Source: Cryptomeria japonica
Taxonomy: Eukaryota > Streptophyta > Pinopsida > Cupressales > Cupressaceae
Direction of reading: 5' to 3'
Length of the DNA: 64,000 nt
NCBI RefSeq assembly: GCF_030272615.1
Contig: NC_081410.1
Span: 124,433,140-124,497,139 of the forward strand
The stretch's first letter is position 1; each line of letters starts with the position of its first letter. The notes under the pieces are model-generated. The model did no database searches. It saw nothing but the letters and a program-made list of their open reading frames with translations, and was not told where the DNA came from. Made by a program: the position numbers and the translations under genes. Positions 36,201 through 47,753 of this stretch are shown one piece after another.

Positions 36201-39200
36201 GTCAGTACAAATGCGGATGCCCCCTTTTGGTTTTCCGACAGGCACAATGTTGGAGATCCATTCTGTATAATCAATTGGCCTAATGAAACCAACATCTAGG
36301 AGTTTCTTGAGTTATGTTTTGACTAGCACTGTAATCTGGGGATGCATCTTACCAAGCTTCTGCTTGACAGGTTTGGCTCCTTCTGCTACGGTGAGGTGAT
36401 GCATGACTAAATCAGGATCAAGCCCAGGCATGTCTGCATATGACCATGCAAAGTTGATCTGACGCTTCTGGAAGAACTCTATAAATTTAGGCTGTTCCTC
36501 TAGAGTGAGAAGAGATGTCAGATGTATGAGGTGAGGATTTTCAGGAGTCCCCACATTGTATTCTTTGGTTTCCTTGATGAGAATCGTTGATTGTTCCTGT
36601 TGTGTACTAGCAGGGAGAATGTCAAACCCTTCATCCTCAGGCGCCTCAGAGAGGTTTTCACTGTTGGATACGCTCTTTCTTTTTACTTTTGTTGAATCAA
36701 ACAGTGCCACGGTGTGGTTTTCACTGGAAGATCCATGTTTTATTGTTATATTTTTGCAGCTGAAAGGTTTGGCATCCACCCCGAAGTATGTTGCGCTATT
36801 TAGTTCTATGGCGAATCCAGCTTTGTGAGCCCCGCTTGGTAGGTTATCCCTTAATTCCAAAAAGTCAATGATGGCCTCATTGTTTTGGAAGAGGTCAAGA
36901 CATGGGGGATTTGGTTTGTTCCATTCGATGAGTTCAGGATGGATAATGGGCATTACTTCAACGATTAGGTTAAGTTTGTTAGATGTATCGGTGAGGGTTA
37001 AGACAGTGTGGTGAAAGTCATCGATGGTACTCTCCTTGTCAGAATCAGGCGTTGGATGAGACGTAGGGTCTGTGGAAGATGTTTCCAGCTTAGGAACCCA
37101 AGAAGTCTTTATCTGTGCTTCTCCGTAAACAGGGATGTCTTTGCGGGGTGGAGTTATTGATGTGTCTTCCTCATTTGAAGTGTTAAGCTGAACAAAATCA
37201 AACTCCCATTCATGTGAGTCGGTCTCTAAATCACTTTCCAGCATCCGATTACTATACCATACTGGGATGTCCTTTGAGTAAAATATTGCAGGTGTGATCG
37301 GTTGATGTACCTTTGTAGATGAAATGATCGGTGCTGCAAGAAGGTCGATGGAGATTAAGGAATCCGATATGGGGAGTACTGGTAGTGTTGACTCAGGTGC
37401 TTCTGCTGGAACTGCTAGTGCCATAGATGCTACTGCGGGTTCTGATACAGTTGCTGCTACTAATGGTACTATTGATGTGATGGCTGCTGTGGATGGGATT
37501 ACTGGTTTGATTGGTGGGATGACTGGTATTGTAGATGGTGGTGTTGGGATTTTGAGCCTCGATGGGGCAGTTGTGATGGTGCTTGATGCTGCTTTGATAA
37601 TGAAAGGTGTCCTTTTTGCAGTAGGTTGATATAATGGTTTGCTGGGTTTTTCTTTGAATTTGAGTTTAGGAAAGATCTCTTTTTCAAAGCCTAGGCCCGT
37701 ATTACCTTTGGGCTTTAATTTCGGTAGCAGAGGTTCATGTCATCCTTATTTGCAATATCCTAAAGCACTCTGACCATCATACCCCATTCTTTGCATAATG
37801 AGGAGACCTTTGCCATACTGATCTATAGGAAGTTTAATTTGTGGTAGATCAGTGGTGATGGGATCTTTATAGATCCATTTTGCTAAGTCCTCATCTTGGG
37901 TTTCTTCTTCTTGACTCTTTCCAAGGATGAAAGGCATCAAAGCACATGCGGGCGTGATTAGTGGTTGTTGGAGTAACTGCTGTGGTTTACCATGTGTTCT
38001 AGGAGAAGTGGGCATTTGTCCCACAAAAAAGAGTTGATTCAAGTTGTATTCCCCAGGACCTTCCTCTGCTATTTTCATTTTAAGCTTTTCTTGCTTGGGT
38101 ATAGTGGTGTTCGAACTGGCAAGAGAGGCTGGACTTATATATGATGTGGAGGAAATGGCTTCTCTATTATTAGGAACATTAATCTCTGGTTGATGGTTGA
38201 TATTATGGCAATACGCAAAAGGATTTGCATCGCCCAGGATTGTGATCTCTGTACCGTTATGTGGGAACTTGATACATTGATGGTAAGTAGATGGAATGAC
38301 TTGCATGGCATGTATACAAGGTCTTCCTAACAATAGATTATATGGCAGAGGAAGATCCAGAACCTGACAAATGATGTGCTTTACCACAGGGCCCACTCGG
38401 ATTGGTAATACCACAACTCCTTTGGATGAATGCTCTACATCATCATAGGCTTTGATTGTGATCTTCTTACGAGGATCTACTGATTCTATTGCATATCCCA
38501 ATGTTGTGACCAACTGTAGTGTACAAATGTTTAGGCCTGCTCCATTATCTATCAAGACTCGCTTGATCTTGTGTTGGTTGATAAAGCCTTCAATGTGTAG
38601 CAAAGCATTATGAGGTTGTTGGAAGGAAGAGTTGTCACTTTCAGAAAAAGTGAGACAAGGTGATGACTTTAGATTTCCAACCATGGCTTGAAATTGGTCT
38701 GTATTCAGGTTTGCAGGGACTGACGCCTCTTGGAGTGCTTGATCCAAGATTGTTTTATGAGGTGGCAATAGGCGCAATAGCTCTAAAATGGATATAAGCA
38801 GAAGCATTTTGTCTAATTGTTCCACAAGATTGTACTGCTTTGGGATGGAAGTGGTGCCTTGTGGAGCTTCCTTTATGGTGACTTTGCCACGACGTGTAAC
38901 AACATTGCAATTTGAGTTGGGATTTTTGAAGGTTATAGTTGCAACTTGTTCACTGGCATCATACAGGTGATTTACAGTGTAGTTATACGCAGCCTACGTA
39001 TAATCAGTGGTATCAGTGCCTCACCGGGAAGTGGAAGGACCCCTTTGATCTTTTGATGAAAGTGGATTTTTGAACATCAGATGATCATTATTTGTTGTTT
39101 TTGGGTCATTTTCTTCAATTTCAATTTCTCCTCGGTCAATAAGATCCTGAATAAGATCTTTCAATCGGTGACAATTACTTGTCTTGTGTCCTCTTCCTTG

Positions 39201-40601
39201 ATGGAATTCATAGTGTTCAGTATCTCTCCACCATGCCGGTTTGACTTGAGGCTCATAGTTTGATAGTTTAGGTAGAGTGACCAAATTCTGAGAAATGAGT
39301 TGTCGCAATACTGTTTCGATGGGTTCCCCTAAGGGAGTGTATGTTCGTTTCTATTTTTGTTGACGAGGTCTTGGTTCATCATGAGACGTGATGCAACCTT
39401 GATTTGAAGGGACATTTATGTTGTTCTGAGGTGGAGGATTTTGTCCTACAAATTGAACCACAGGTTGTGCATTTTGGATAGTTCGAGAATCCACAACTCC
39501 ATTGTTGATGATATTCTTGTTCTTGTTCCAGAAGTTTGGTTTATCACTATTGAAGCGTGGGCGAGGACCATCTTTTGGTTCATTAAATATTTTGATGAGT
39601 CCTTTCTTGATGAGTGCCCATTCACACTTCAAACCTTTGGTGATCATATCATTAAAAGAGTCTGTGTCTTTGACATCCAGGTGAAATTCCATTTCTTCGT
39701 TTAAGTTGGAAATGAATATTTCCACTAGTTCTCATTCAGGTAACTGAAGAGAACGTCTGCTAGACATTTGGCGCCATCGTTGCAGGAATACTGAGAATAG
39801 TTCACCTGGTTTTTGTTTGGTGTTGCACAGATCAACCATGGTGATGTCGCGTTCAATGTTATGAGAATAATGAACCAAGAACTTCTGGATGAGTTCCTCA
39901 AATGTTCTTATGCCACCTGATAGTTGAGAAAACCATGATGTGGTTGCTCCTCCTAAGCTTTGGGGAAAAAGGCGCATGAGGTATGTGTCTTCATATGCCA
40001 CTTCAAGACAAGCGGAACGAAATTCTCGGACATGATCACGAGGGTCTCCCTTTCCTCTATATTTTTCAAATTTGGGTGTTTCGAATCCTCGTGGAAAGGG
40101 TGGCATATAAAGATTCCTATCAAAAGGATAGGGACAGATGTCATTGAGTGAGAATTTGTTAGTCTTGACACCACTATGAAGCTGTTGGGCGAGATTCTTG
40201 ACTTGTTGCTGCAACAGCTCCATTTCATTTGGAGGAGGAGGTGGTGGGTTACCTCGAGGAATGTTATATCTGATGGGATCTCTACCTCTTTCCTCTTCAT
40301 GGTGACTTTGTCTTTCTGATGCTTGTCGTAATTGGGCAAGATCAAAGTCAGAGGGGAGTTTGTCCCCTTCTTGAGCGAGCTTTAAGAAGTGAGCATCCGC
40401 ATTGCTCCTGAGTATTTCGTCAAACAATCTGTTAAAGAGAGGGTTATGTTGAGCCCTTTCGATTATTGCAAGAGTGGGAGTACTTGGGTTTTCATCATCT
40501 GCATTTCCTCCCAGTGCTTCTTGAAATTCATTGAGATTGTCCTCTTCTTCTGCTTCTCTTTCTATTTCACGTTGCCTTGATTGGGATCGGGTTTGAGCCA
40601 T
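33288..40601 (-). pseudogene. Tat gag-pol: one 2,438-codon frame with 11 internal stops
   Basis: From MAQTRSQSRQREIE at 40601 to the stop at 33288 the frame never shifts. Order: Gag core (FEKYRGKGDPRDHVREF); finger HYEFHQGRGHKTSNC with its first Cys lost; protease LIDNGAGLNI (Asn where Ser/Thr is usual); a G-patch-like LLIMQRMGYDGQSALG; reverse transcriptase YVDDLL; an RNase H without its usual Asp (ISATSTALG); an archaeal-type RNase H with catalytic residues (LCFDGS, NNIAEYEAL, VYGDSQ); and integrase (GLDLVGK, ITDNGLPF, GNGQAEASN). Stops: 39732, 39351, 39021, 38994, 37746, 37740, 36312, 35340, 34275, 33507 and 33465. Each fits Gln, Arg or Trp changed by one C-to-T or G-to-A step. Confidence 0.92.
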
Positions 40602-43295
40602 TTTGTTTGCAAGTTTGTGTTGAAGTTGATTGAAAAATGATGATGAGTTTGTTTGACGAAAGATTTAGTGGATTGTGTGGTATGTAGATCTCTAGCACTC
40701 TAAGGTAGATGTAACCGAAATTCCTTCTTTGAATTGCTTGCTTGTTTGATAAGTGTGGACCGGATAAGGTGTAGAGAAATCTGAGATGTGTTACAGATTT
40801 TGACTACCTAGCAATGAGAGGATTCACTCATGAACTAGTTTTAACCTGTGTAGATGTGTCTCTTAGGATGAGCTTATCCTAGATGTAGAAACAATCTAAA
40901 AAGTGATGTGATGCATTGGATTTAAGCAATATCTAAAAAGGAATCTTGGGACAAGAACCTCTTAATGTTTTGAGAGTTGGGATGGATTGATGATGAAGTG
41001 ATGATGGATGAGTAAGATGATGGATGTTTTGTTTTCAACTTCAATAAAAACTTTGTGTCACAAATGGGACAAACTCTATTTCTTCTCTTTTGGGTGTTGG
41101 TGGTATTTCTCGAGCTACATTGTATGTGATATAGATGTTTGGGAAAAAGTTGGGATTAATCTTGCCTCCTTGGTTTTTGTGATAACTCAGAGCTCTATAT
41201 TGCATAAAAGCTCTGCGGTTCAATGATTTTGAATCAAATTCATTTGTTTTGCCTTGAAGGTAGAGACGCATGCGATGCAGAAAGACTCTATGTGAGACAA
41301 AGATTTGTCTATTTATATAGAAGAACTTCCTTCTTTTGATCAAAGCCTTTGAGCTTAATGGTCTTCTTTTCAAGTTGATATTCTGATGATGCTTCTTCTT
41401 TTGCAAGATGTGAAGAATGGTCATAAAATTTGACTCTTTGTTGTTTGCACTTTGTTTTTGATGTGTTTGGTTGTTTTGAGAAATGTTTGGTTGGATGAAT
41501 ACTTTGTTTTTTTTGGGATTGATTTTCTGATTTTTCTTTGACAAGAAAAAAAAGCAAGCACACAAACAGAAGAATATTGCCTAAAAGGCACAAATGAGTA
41601 TGGGTCTAGATCAACCCAATCCTTGGACTTGTATATGACCCTTCCTTTAGATGTATTTTAAGGTGTATTTCCACAGCCTGAAGTCGGCTCAATTTGCACT
41701 TGGTCTTTAAAACGAACACACTTCAAACACTTTTTATCCCTAAGGTCAAATGGCCAGTTGTGATAAATTTAGCCCACATCTTGATATTTCTTCGACTTTG
41801 GTACTACATACCTTATGAATCCCGCTATGGCAGGTAAGGATGTGATATACTAAGTCTTGCACGAGCATAACAAATAGATGATCCCTATGATGGGGGAGTC
41901 ACCACTTTTATCAAGTCACAAGTGACTTTTCAAAAAGTTATGTTTCTACTCAAGGAAATATGTATGGTGAGTATCTTGGGAGCAAAACCATCTATGCTCT
42001 TGCACTAAATTATATCTCAAATATCCTCAATCAATAGAATGGGTGGGCTACTACTTAAAGGTGTTTAGTCATGTTCAATGTTTTTGGACATAAGTTCATT
42101 CTACAGTGACTCACTTAAGAGCCTTGTAACTGGTGGTGGGGCCCATTTGTCCTTTCGACCAATTACACTGTAGGAACAGCTATACCCAAGGCTACAACTT
42201 TCACTCTCACCTGATTTCTATAGCGGCTCGAAAGATTTACCGCTCGAGGTCATTCCCAAGAGTATCGATCCCTTGGCAGGCCTCTCTTAAAAAGATAAAA
42301 TTTGAGTGTTACTAACACTTTTCTCTTGCACCTAGGACCATGAAAGCCAAGGGAGAGGATAGTGTGTGTTAGAAGTAGGACCACTCGACTAACTCTTTGC
42401 ACAAGTGTGTCAAGCACGAAAAACACATGTTCTTTTTAATCTATCTTTGCAATGTGATCTAATTATTTGGAGATGTTGCTCCAACAGTCATGGTGTTCTT
42501 TTTAACTTCAAGGCAAAATATTTTGTAAACTAGGAACTTTGAAATCCTAGTCAACTGAATTGAAAACACGTTTTGCTTGAAGTAAAATTGTTTTTGAGCT
42601 TGAAGGAAAAATGGCTTGTTCTTTTTAGATTGCCCAAAACAAAGTGTTGATTGTAAATTTCTTTTAAGTTGATGGAAGAAAATAAATTTTGTTTTGTTGA
42701 TTTTAAGCACCAAAACGAAGTTTGTTTCCTAACTTGCAAGAAATAAAGTTGTTTTGTATAAGTTTGTGGTTCTTTTTACCTTGGAACAATGAAATTCTTT
42801 TTAAGAGCCCCAAACAAATGTGTGATTCTTTTTTAAAAGCCCAAATTTGAAATGTGAAGTTAATTTTAAACCAAAATAAAAAGTGAATTCATTTTTAAAA
42901 CCAACTTCAAAAACAAGTTAGTAAAAAATATAAATCTACTTTTTAATCTAATTTAAATCTGCACAAAAGAGAAAAATAGTCAGTAAAATCCGCCTATTTG
43001 GTGGGCTTCTACAAGCCTAATTTTTTTTTTTTGTTTTTTTTTGGTTACAAGGTGATTTGTACAACGTTTTGTTACAATAGCACTAGTCTGTGTTTGAACA
43101 GAGGCGCTATTTAACACAAACGCGCTAAAAGAAAGGGAAAGACAGAGAAGGCAAAAAAATGCTGAAACAAGGTGAATAGCGCCAAAACAATGTCAAACGT
43201 GCCAAAACAGTGTCAAAAGCGCAACCTGTGTGACATTTTCAACATTCAAACATGTTATTGGTTTTAAAAAAAAGTTGATCTTTTTGGTGTTTGGA
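40602..43295 (-). other. Leader between primer site and gag (Tat element)
   Basis: About 2.7 kb of low-complexity, Lys/Asn/Phe-biased sequence. Open frames exist, for example on the minus strand at 41041-41565, but they show no known motif. Some Tat/Ogre elements carry an extra gene at this place. I cannot support one here. Confidence 0.5.
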
Positions 43296-43334
43296 TTCAG
43301 AAGGTTGTGTGTTCGATTCATGTCGGGTTCACCA
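43296..43334 (-). other. Primer-binding site for tRNA-Trp, unusually long match
   Basis: The minus strand reads TGGTGAACCCGACATGAA two bases after the 5' LTR, complementary to the 3' end of plant tRNA-Trp(CCA). The match continues through the whole T-arm and variable loop: the plus strand reads tcagaaggttgtgtgttcga and onward to cgggttcacca. It covers about 39 positions with two transitions against the tRNA as I remember it. A normal site is about 18 nt. Confidence 0.8.
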
Positions 43335-43336
43335 AA

Positions 43337-45257
43337 TGATGCTCTGCAAAAAGGATTAGAAAATCTGTTTGATGGCAACACACACAAGAGCACAAGAAAC
43401 GAACATTAGTGTTAGCAACAAAAGATTATCCTAAACAGGCATATCAAGAGAGATATTAAGCATGAAATAGAAAGCATATAAACATAGAATAAAATAGCTA
43501 ATCAAGATGCTCATAGTTGCTCCTCCCTTGTTCCTCTCCTCTCCAAGTCCCAAATGAGTGTATCTCTCAGCTTTTAGCACTAGCCATGGATGCCATATGG
43601 AGATTCAAGATGGTTGAATATGATAAGCAAATGCTATGCAAGTGTAGATAGTGATGCTATGAGAAAGCTCTATGCTAATGCCAGTATAACAACAATACTC
43701 TAATGCTTCCCCCTTTGCTTGAGGAGAAGGGTTCTATTTATAGAAGAAATGGGGAAATGAAGGGTTAAGATTGAGTAATCTTAACAAGGGTTAGGATTGA
43801 AAGATATTCAATCCATGTGAGACTTTCAACCCAATCCCATGTTGACAAGTGTCACCATGAGGAGGCTTGAGAGGAGAGATAAAGAGCATTAAATGCTTGA
43901 GGGGACATGATGGTTACCCTAGTCAAAGAAATAAATGCTTTGAAGAGACACATGGGTTACATGAGGGTTAAGTTAGGGGTCAAAGTCCTTAACCATGGGT
44001 GCAAGTGGAATTAACCATTAATGGTCATGTAAGAGCCATAAGTGGTTTGGAAGACTTTAGAGGTTAATTTGTTGAACACACAAAGCATTAATTGCTTTTC
44101 AAAGACTTTGGAGTCTTTGAGAAGTGACTCCAATTTGCTTAGGAATGTGACAATATTTAGGGGATGGATTAGGTTAATTAGGAAAGGTTTAGAAGAATCT
44201 AGAAGGGGTTTAGGCATGCAAGTGGATTTTGTAGGAAAATGCAAGTGGGAGGAATTTTGGTATTTTCAATTAAAATAAAATTATTTATTTCAATTAAATG
44301 GTGTAATTTGCATTTGGATAAATATTCAAATAAATATTAATTTATTTAAATGAGAAAAAGGAAGATAAAGCATTAAAATGCTTGAAGACTTTGAGGGAAA
44401 CCATTAAAGGCTTGAAGACTTTAAGGAAAACCATTAAAGTCTTACGAAGACTTCAAGGGAAGCCATTAAGTTTGAAGACTTTAAAGCCATCAAGTTTGAA
44501 GACTTTAAAGGAAACCATTAAAGGCTTAAGAAGACTATAGAAGGAAGCCACCAAGTTTGAAGACTTTAAAGCCATCAAGTTTGAAGACTTTAAGGGAAAC
44601 CATTAAAGGTTTCAAGTGGGTGAGGATAAATAGGATTTTAAATAAATAATTTATTTAAAATAGTTGTGCAACTTGCATTTGTAGGAAAATGCAAGTGGGT
44701 GGAGGATAAAGGTGATTTAAATAAATGATTTATTTAAAATAGTTGTGCAACTTGCTTTTGTAGGAAAATGCAAGTGGGTGGAGGATAAAGGTGATTTAAA
44801 TAAATAATTTATTTAAAATAATTGTGCAACTTGCATTTGTAGGAAAATGCAAGTGGGTAGAGGATAAAGGTGATTTAAATAAATAATTTATTTAAAATAA
44901 TTGTGCAACTTGCATTTGTAGGAAAATGCAAGTGGGTAGAGGATAAAGGTGATTTAAATAAATGTTAATTTATTTAAATGTGAGAGATGGGATTTTGAGG
45001 GATTTAAATAAATATTAATTTATTTAAATGTGAGAGAATATTTAATTAAATAAATATGATTTATTTATTTAATTAATGGTCTGAATTTGGTTAAGTGAAT
45101 TAAATCAAATAAATTGAATAATTTATTTAATTAATAGGAGAAGAGGATTAAGATGAATTAATTAAATATTAATTTAATTAATTATTAATTGATGGTTAAA
45201 TAATCAAATAAATACTAAATATTCATTTAATTAAGTGGATAGATTTATGTGACTACA
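43337..45257 (-). repeat. 5' LTR of the Tat element (1921 bp)
   Basis: Partner of 29049-30952, with the same TG...CA ends and the host duplication CAATG at 45258-45262. It retains the 17 bp that the other LTR lacks. Its 79-bp hairpin array is at about 44651-44965. Confidence 0.93.
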
Positions 45258-45389
45258 CAATGCATTATGCTTTCCTCTCTTAATCTCAACAAATTTACAT
45301 CCAATCTCAGAAAACAAATTTACATCCAATCTGCACGATGCTGTATCCACTGGCATCCCTACTAAAATGGTTTGATGTGATGGCAGCCT
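45258..45389 (-). pseudogene. TNL exon 4, proximal part
   Basis: After the acceptor TTTCAG (45390-45395) the frame reads RLPSHQTILVGMPVDTASCR and stays open to the insertion point. It includes a 25-bp direct repeat (caaatttacatccaatct at about 45290 and 45315) that does not break the frame. The exon joins exon 3 in phase 0 across a 220-bp intron (45609-45390). Confidence 0.7.
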
Positions 45390-45609
45390 CTGAAACATTT
45401 AAAATGTCAACATAAAACATTAAATAATTAATACAAATATTTGAAAAGTAAGAACAAAATTTGCTGAACACACAACTACGAGGTAGTACCCAAAATTATT
45501 TTCCCCCATCGGATACAAAAGAAAAAATCGCCGACTTCACCTTTGACAATAAATTAACTTGCTTTCCACTGAAAATCAATTTGTTTGTATTGAAAAAAAA
45601 TAGTATTAC

Positions 45610-46584
45610 CTTAAGTCCATAAATGCAATTCTTTACCCAGGCACATACATTGTCAGGCACTTAATTACGAGAGATTGAAGCCCTGTCAAAGAAGACAACT
45701 CTGATATTGTTTCCAAATTGGGACAATCCTCCACTATAAGAGACTGAAGCCCTGTCAAAGAAGATAACCCTGACATCGTTTCCAATTCGGGACAGTCCCG
45801 CACATCAAGAGTATTCAGTCTCTCTAGATTCTTTAAGTCCATTTCATTTAGATTCCACATACCGAAAACTTCCAATGATCGAAGTCCGGGACAAACCTCT
45901 CCACTAATTAGTAACTTTGATATATTATCTAATCCGCCTAAAGATATGGTTTCAAGGCTAGTGGTACAACTGCTTGTAGAAGCCTCCAAACTAAATAAAT
46001 ATTTGCCTTTGCTCACATCCAAATCCTCGTCCTCGGATTCCAAACACAATGATCTAAGATTACTAAGTTGTTTAGTATATCAATATTCTTCAAAGAGTTG
46101 ACCATTGTTAATTCTTCCAAATGACTGAACATTCCTATTAAATCTGGAAGCTTTTGCAATGAGGGAGACCCACCAATACGCAACTTTCTCAACTCGAAAT
46201 CGGTTTGGCATTCACAGTTACTTTCAAAAAATGAATTAATTGTCAGAAGTAAACAACCTTTGACCAAACAATATTCTAATTTATGATATGACTTATTTTC
46301 ACCAAAGGATGGCGAAATACCTGGGTATTGGTCTGCAACTGTTGATGAAAAGCGCTCCACAATTCTTTCACTTCGGAAACATGTAAGCAATGCAATTTTT
46401 GTAGAGGAATCCATGAAGGAATTTCTATTAAATCTTGAATTCTAAGCTGGAGGAGGTCAGTCTCAATAGAATCATTTGAATTCGCTATAAAATAAGTAAT
46501 TTTGGCTTGGAGGGACGAATCGTAGAACTAATGGAAACACCTACCCTTTGCTTCTACTAGGATTTGTTTAAATCCTTTTGCTTC
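45610..46584 (-). pseudogene. TNL exon 3: leucine-rich repeats, frameshifted
   Basis: After the acceptor ATATGTAG the frame opens EAKGFKQILVEAKGRCFH and meets TAG at 46528-46530. It then runs through IQDLIEIPSWIPLQKLHCLH. LRR units follow in other frames: LRKLRIGGSPSLQKLPDLIG, SLEVFGMWNLNEMDL and LNTLDVRDCPELETMSGL. The end is VPDNVCAWVKNCIYGLK before a GTAATA donor. Frame changes occur near 46310, 46060 and 45660, each equivalent to loss of one base, so the total length stays a multiple of three. LRRs of TNLs recognise effectors or hold the receptor off. Confidence 0.8.
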
Positions 46585-46708
46585 CTACATATAAGGATCA
46601 GAATTAAATGTGGGGTTGGCTGGAATTTTTTTTATAAAACCACAAAAATTGAAATGTATTTTGTAAAAGCTTTCTATTGTTTTCGTTAATTTTTTTAAAG
46701 TAGCATAC

Positions 46709-47748
46709 CATAGATCTAAGAATTTGTGGTCTCCACAGCCGAGTAGGCCTCAAGTCATCTGCCATTTGTCTTCCTATATCGCGGAGGTGATCATGCATTT
46801 CGAAGGGGCTAAAATAATAATTATTAATTTCAACTAGGGACTTATCCATCAAGGTTTGTAGTGCATGTTCAGTGCTCCAACTGGATGCCTTCCAGATTAA
46901 TATGGCATTCCTTTTCATATATGGATCATATATCTTATTGAAAAAGAAAGCAATATCTATAAATATCTCCTTCTCCTCTTGGTCCAAACCATCAAATCTA
47001 ATTTTTAGCCTTTCCATTATATCCATAGGCTGGATTTTCTTAGCTTTTTCCAATTCTAACTCCCAATAATACTCTTTCCTACCATAAAGATGGGCACCCA
47101 AAACTTTGAGTGAGAGGGGCAATCCTCCACAGAACTGCATGAAACTTTCAACCAATTCCTTATATGCAACAGGAGGATCCTGTCCATGGAAAGCATGGCT
47201 ACAGAAGAGATCATTGGCTTGATCCCTGTTCATTCCCTTCATCTTATAATGGATACCTGCATCTGTTAACATACTTTGATTGCGGGTTGTAATAATTATC
47301 AGGCTACTATAGATGAGCATACCTTGAGGTAACAAGGCATCCAACTGGTCTAAATGATCGATATCATCTAGAACTATAAGAAAATGCAAATGCCTTGCTC
47401 TTCCCAAGTGATCCTTCAGCTCTCCAATTCCATGGTGCACACTGCTGATCTTTAAATTTTCAATCTTTAAAAGGTCTTTCAAGAGCTAACTTTACAAGTG
47501 GTGCAATTCACCTCTTGCATGTGATTCTCTGACATCAAAGAGAAAAGATGATGCATGGTAGCCTGAACTCTTTCTGTTAAACAATTCTTTTCTGAGGGTG
47601 GTCTTGCCAGAGCCCCCAAGTCCATAGATCCCTTCTATCGTGACCTTGTCCATTGTTTTGGGTCTCTTGTACCGCCTCCTCTCTAAACAACTTTCAAAAT
47701 CTTCGACGAGCTTGACAAGTCCAATTGGATATTTTGCAACATCCAACG
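46709..47748 (-). pseudogene. TNL exon 2, main part: NB-ARC nucleotide-binding domain
   Basis: Begins PLDVAKYPIGLVKL at the insertion site. Motifs in order: P-loop GIYGLGGSGKTT, kinase-2 FLIVLDDID, RNBS-B SLIIITTRN, GLPL (CGGLPLSLKVLG), RNBS-D (EIFIDIAFFF) and MHD (MHDHLRDIGRQ). The Asp after kinase-2 and the MHD residues are intact. Two stops, TAA at 47492-47494 and TAG at 47486-47488, sit where related proteins have LQSQLLKDL, so both are Gln codons changed C to T. The exon ends ILRSM at a GTATGC donor (46708). Confidence 0.9.
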
Positions 47749-47753
47749 GTATC

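Larger units (their letters stand above)
29049..45257 (-). mobile_element. Tat-lineage Ty3/gypsy retrotransposon, 16.2 kb
   Basis: LTRs at 29049-30952 and 43337-45257 are flanked by a perfect duplication CAATG (29044-29048 and 45258-45262). Genes read on the minus strand. Reverse transcriptase precedes RNase H and integrase, which defines Ty3/gypsy. A second RNase H of archaeal type lies between them and is a hallmark of the Tat (Ogre/Retand) lineage. The primer site matches tRNA-Trp. The LTRs differ by only about five substitutions and one 17-bp indel, so insertion was recent. All pol domains are present, but 11 in-frame stops make the copy defective. Confidence 0.95.

Noticed and set aside
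33288-40601. Stop codons reassigned to amino acids in the Tat element
   Set aside because: TAA, TAG and TGA all occur, at positions expecting Gln, Arg or Trp, and the element ends at an ordinary TAA. No single code change fits; point mutation is simpler.
41041-41593. Possible extra gene in the leader of the Tat element
   Set aside because: A 174-codon minus-strand frame exists, but it is low complexity with no motif, and flanking frames are equally open. Ogre-type extra genes are known, but I cannot support one here.
43193-43393. A tRNA-Trp gene at about 43290-43334
   Set aside because: Only the 3' part of a tRNA is present; the D-arm and anticodon arm are absent. It sits exactly at the primer-binding position next to an LTR, so it is a primer site.
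45290-45335. 25-bp direct repeat in TNL exon 4 that looked like a frame-breaking duplication
   Set aside because: Read in the phase set by the upstream splice junction (phase 0 after exon 3), the frame stays open through both repeat halves and into the rest of the exon. It is not the lesion.
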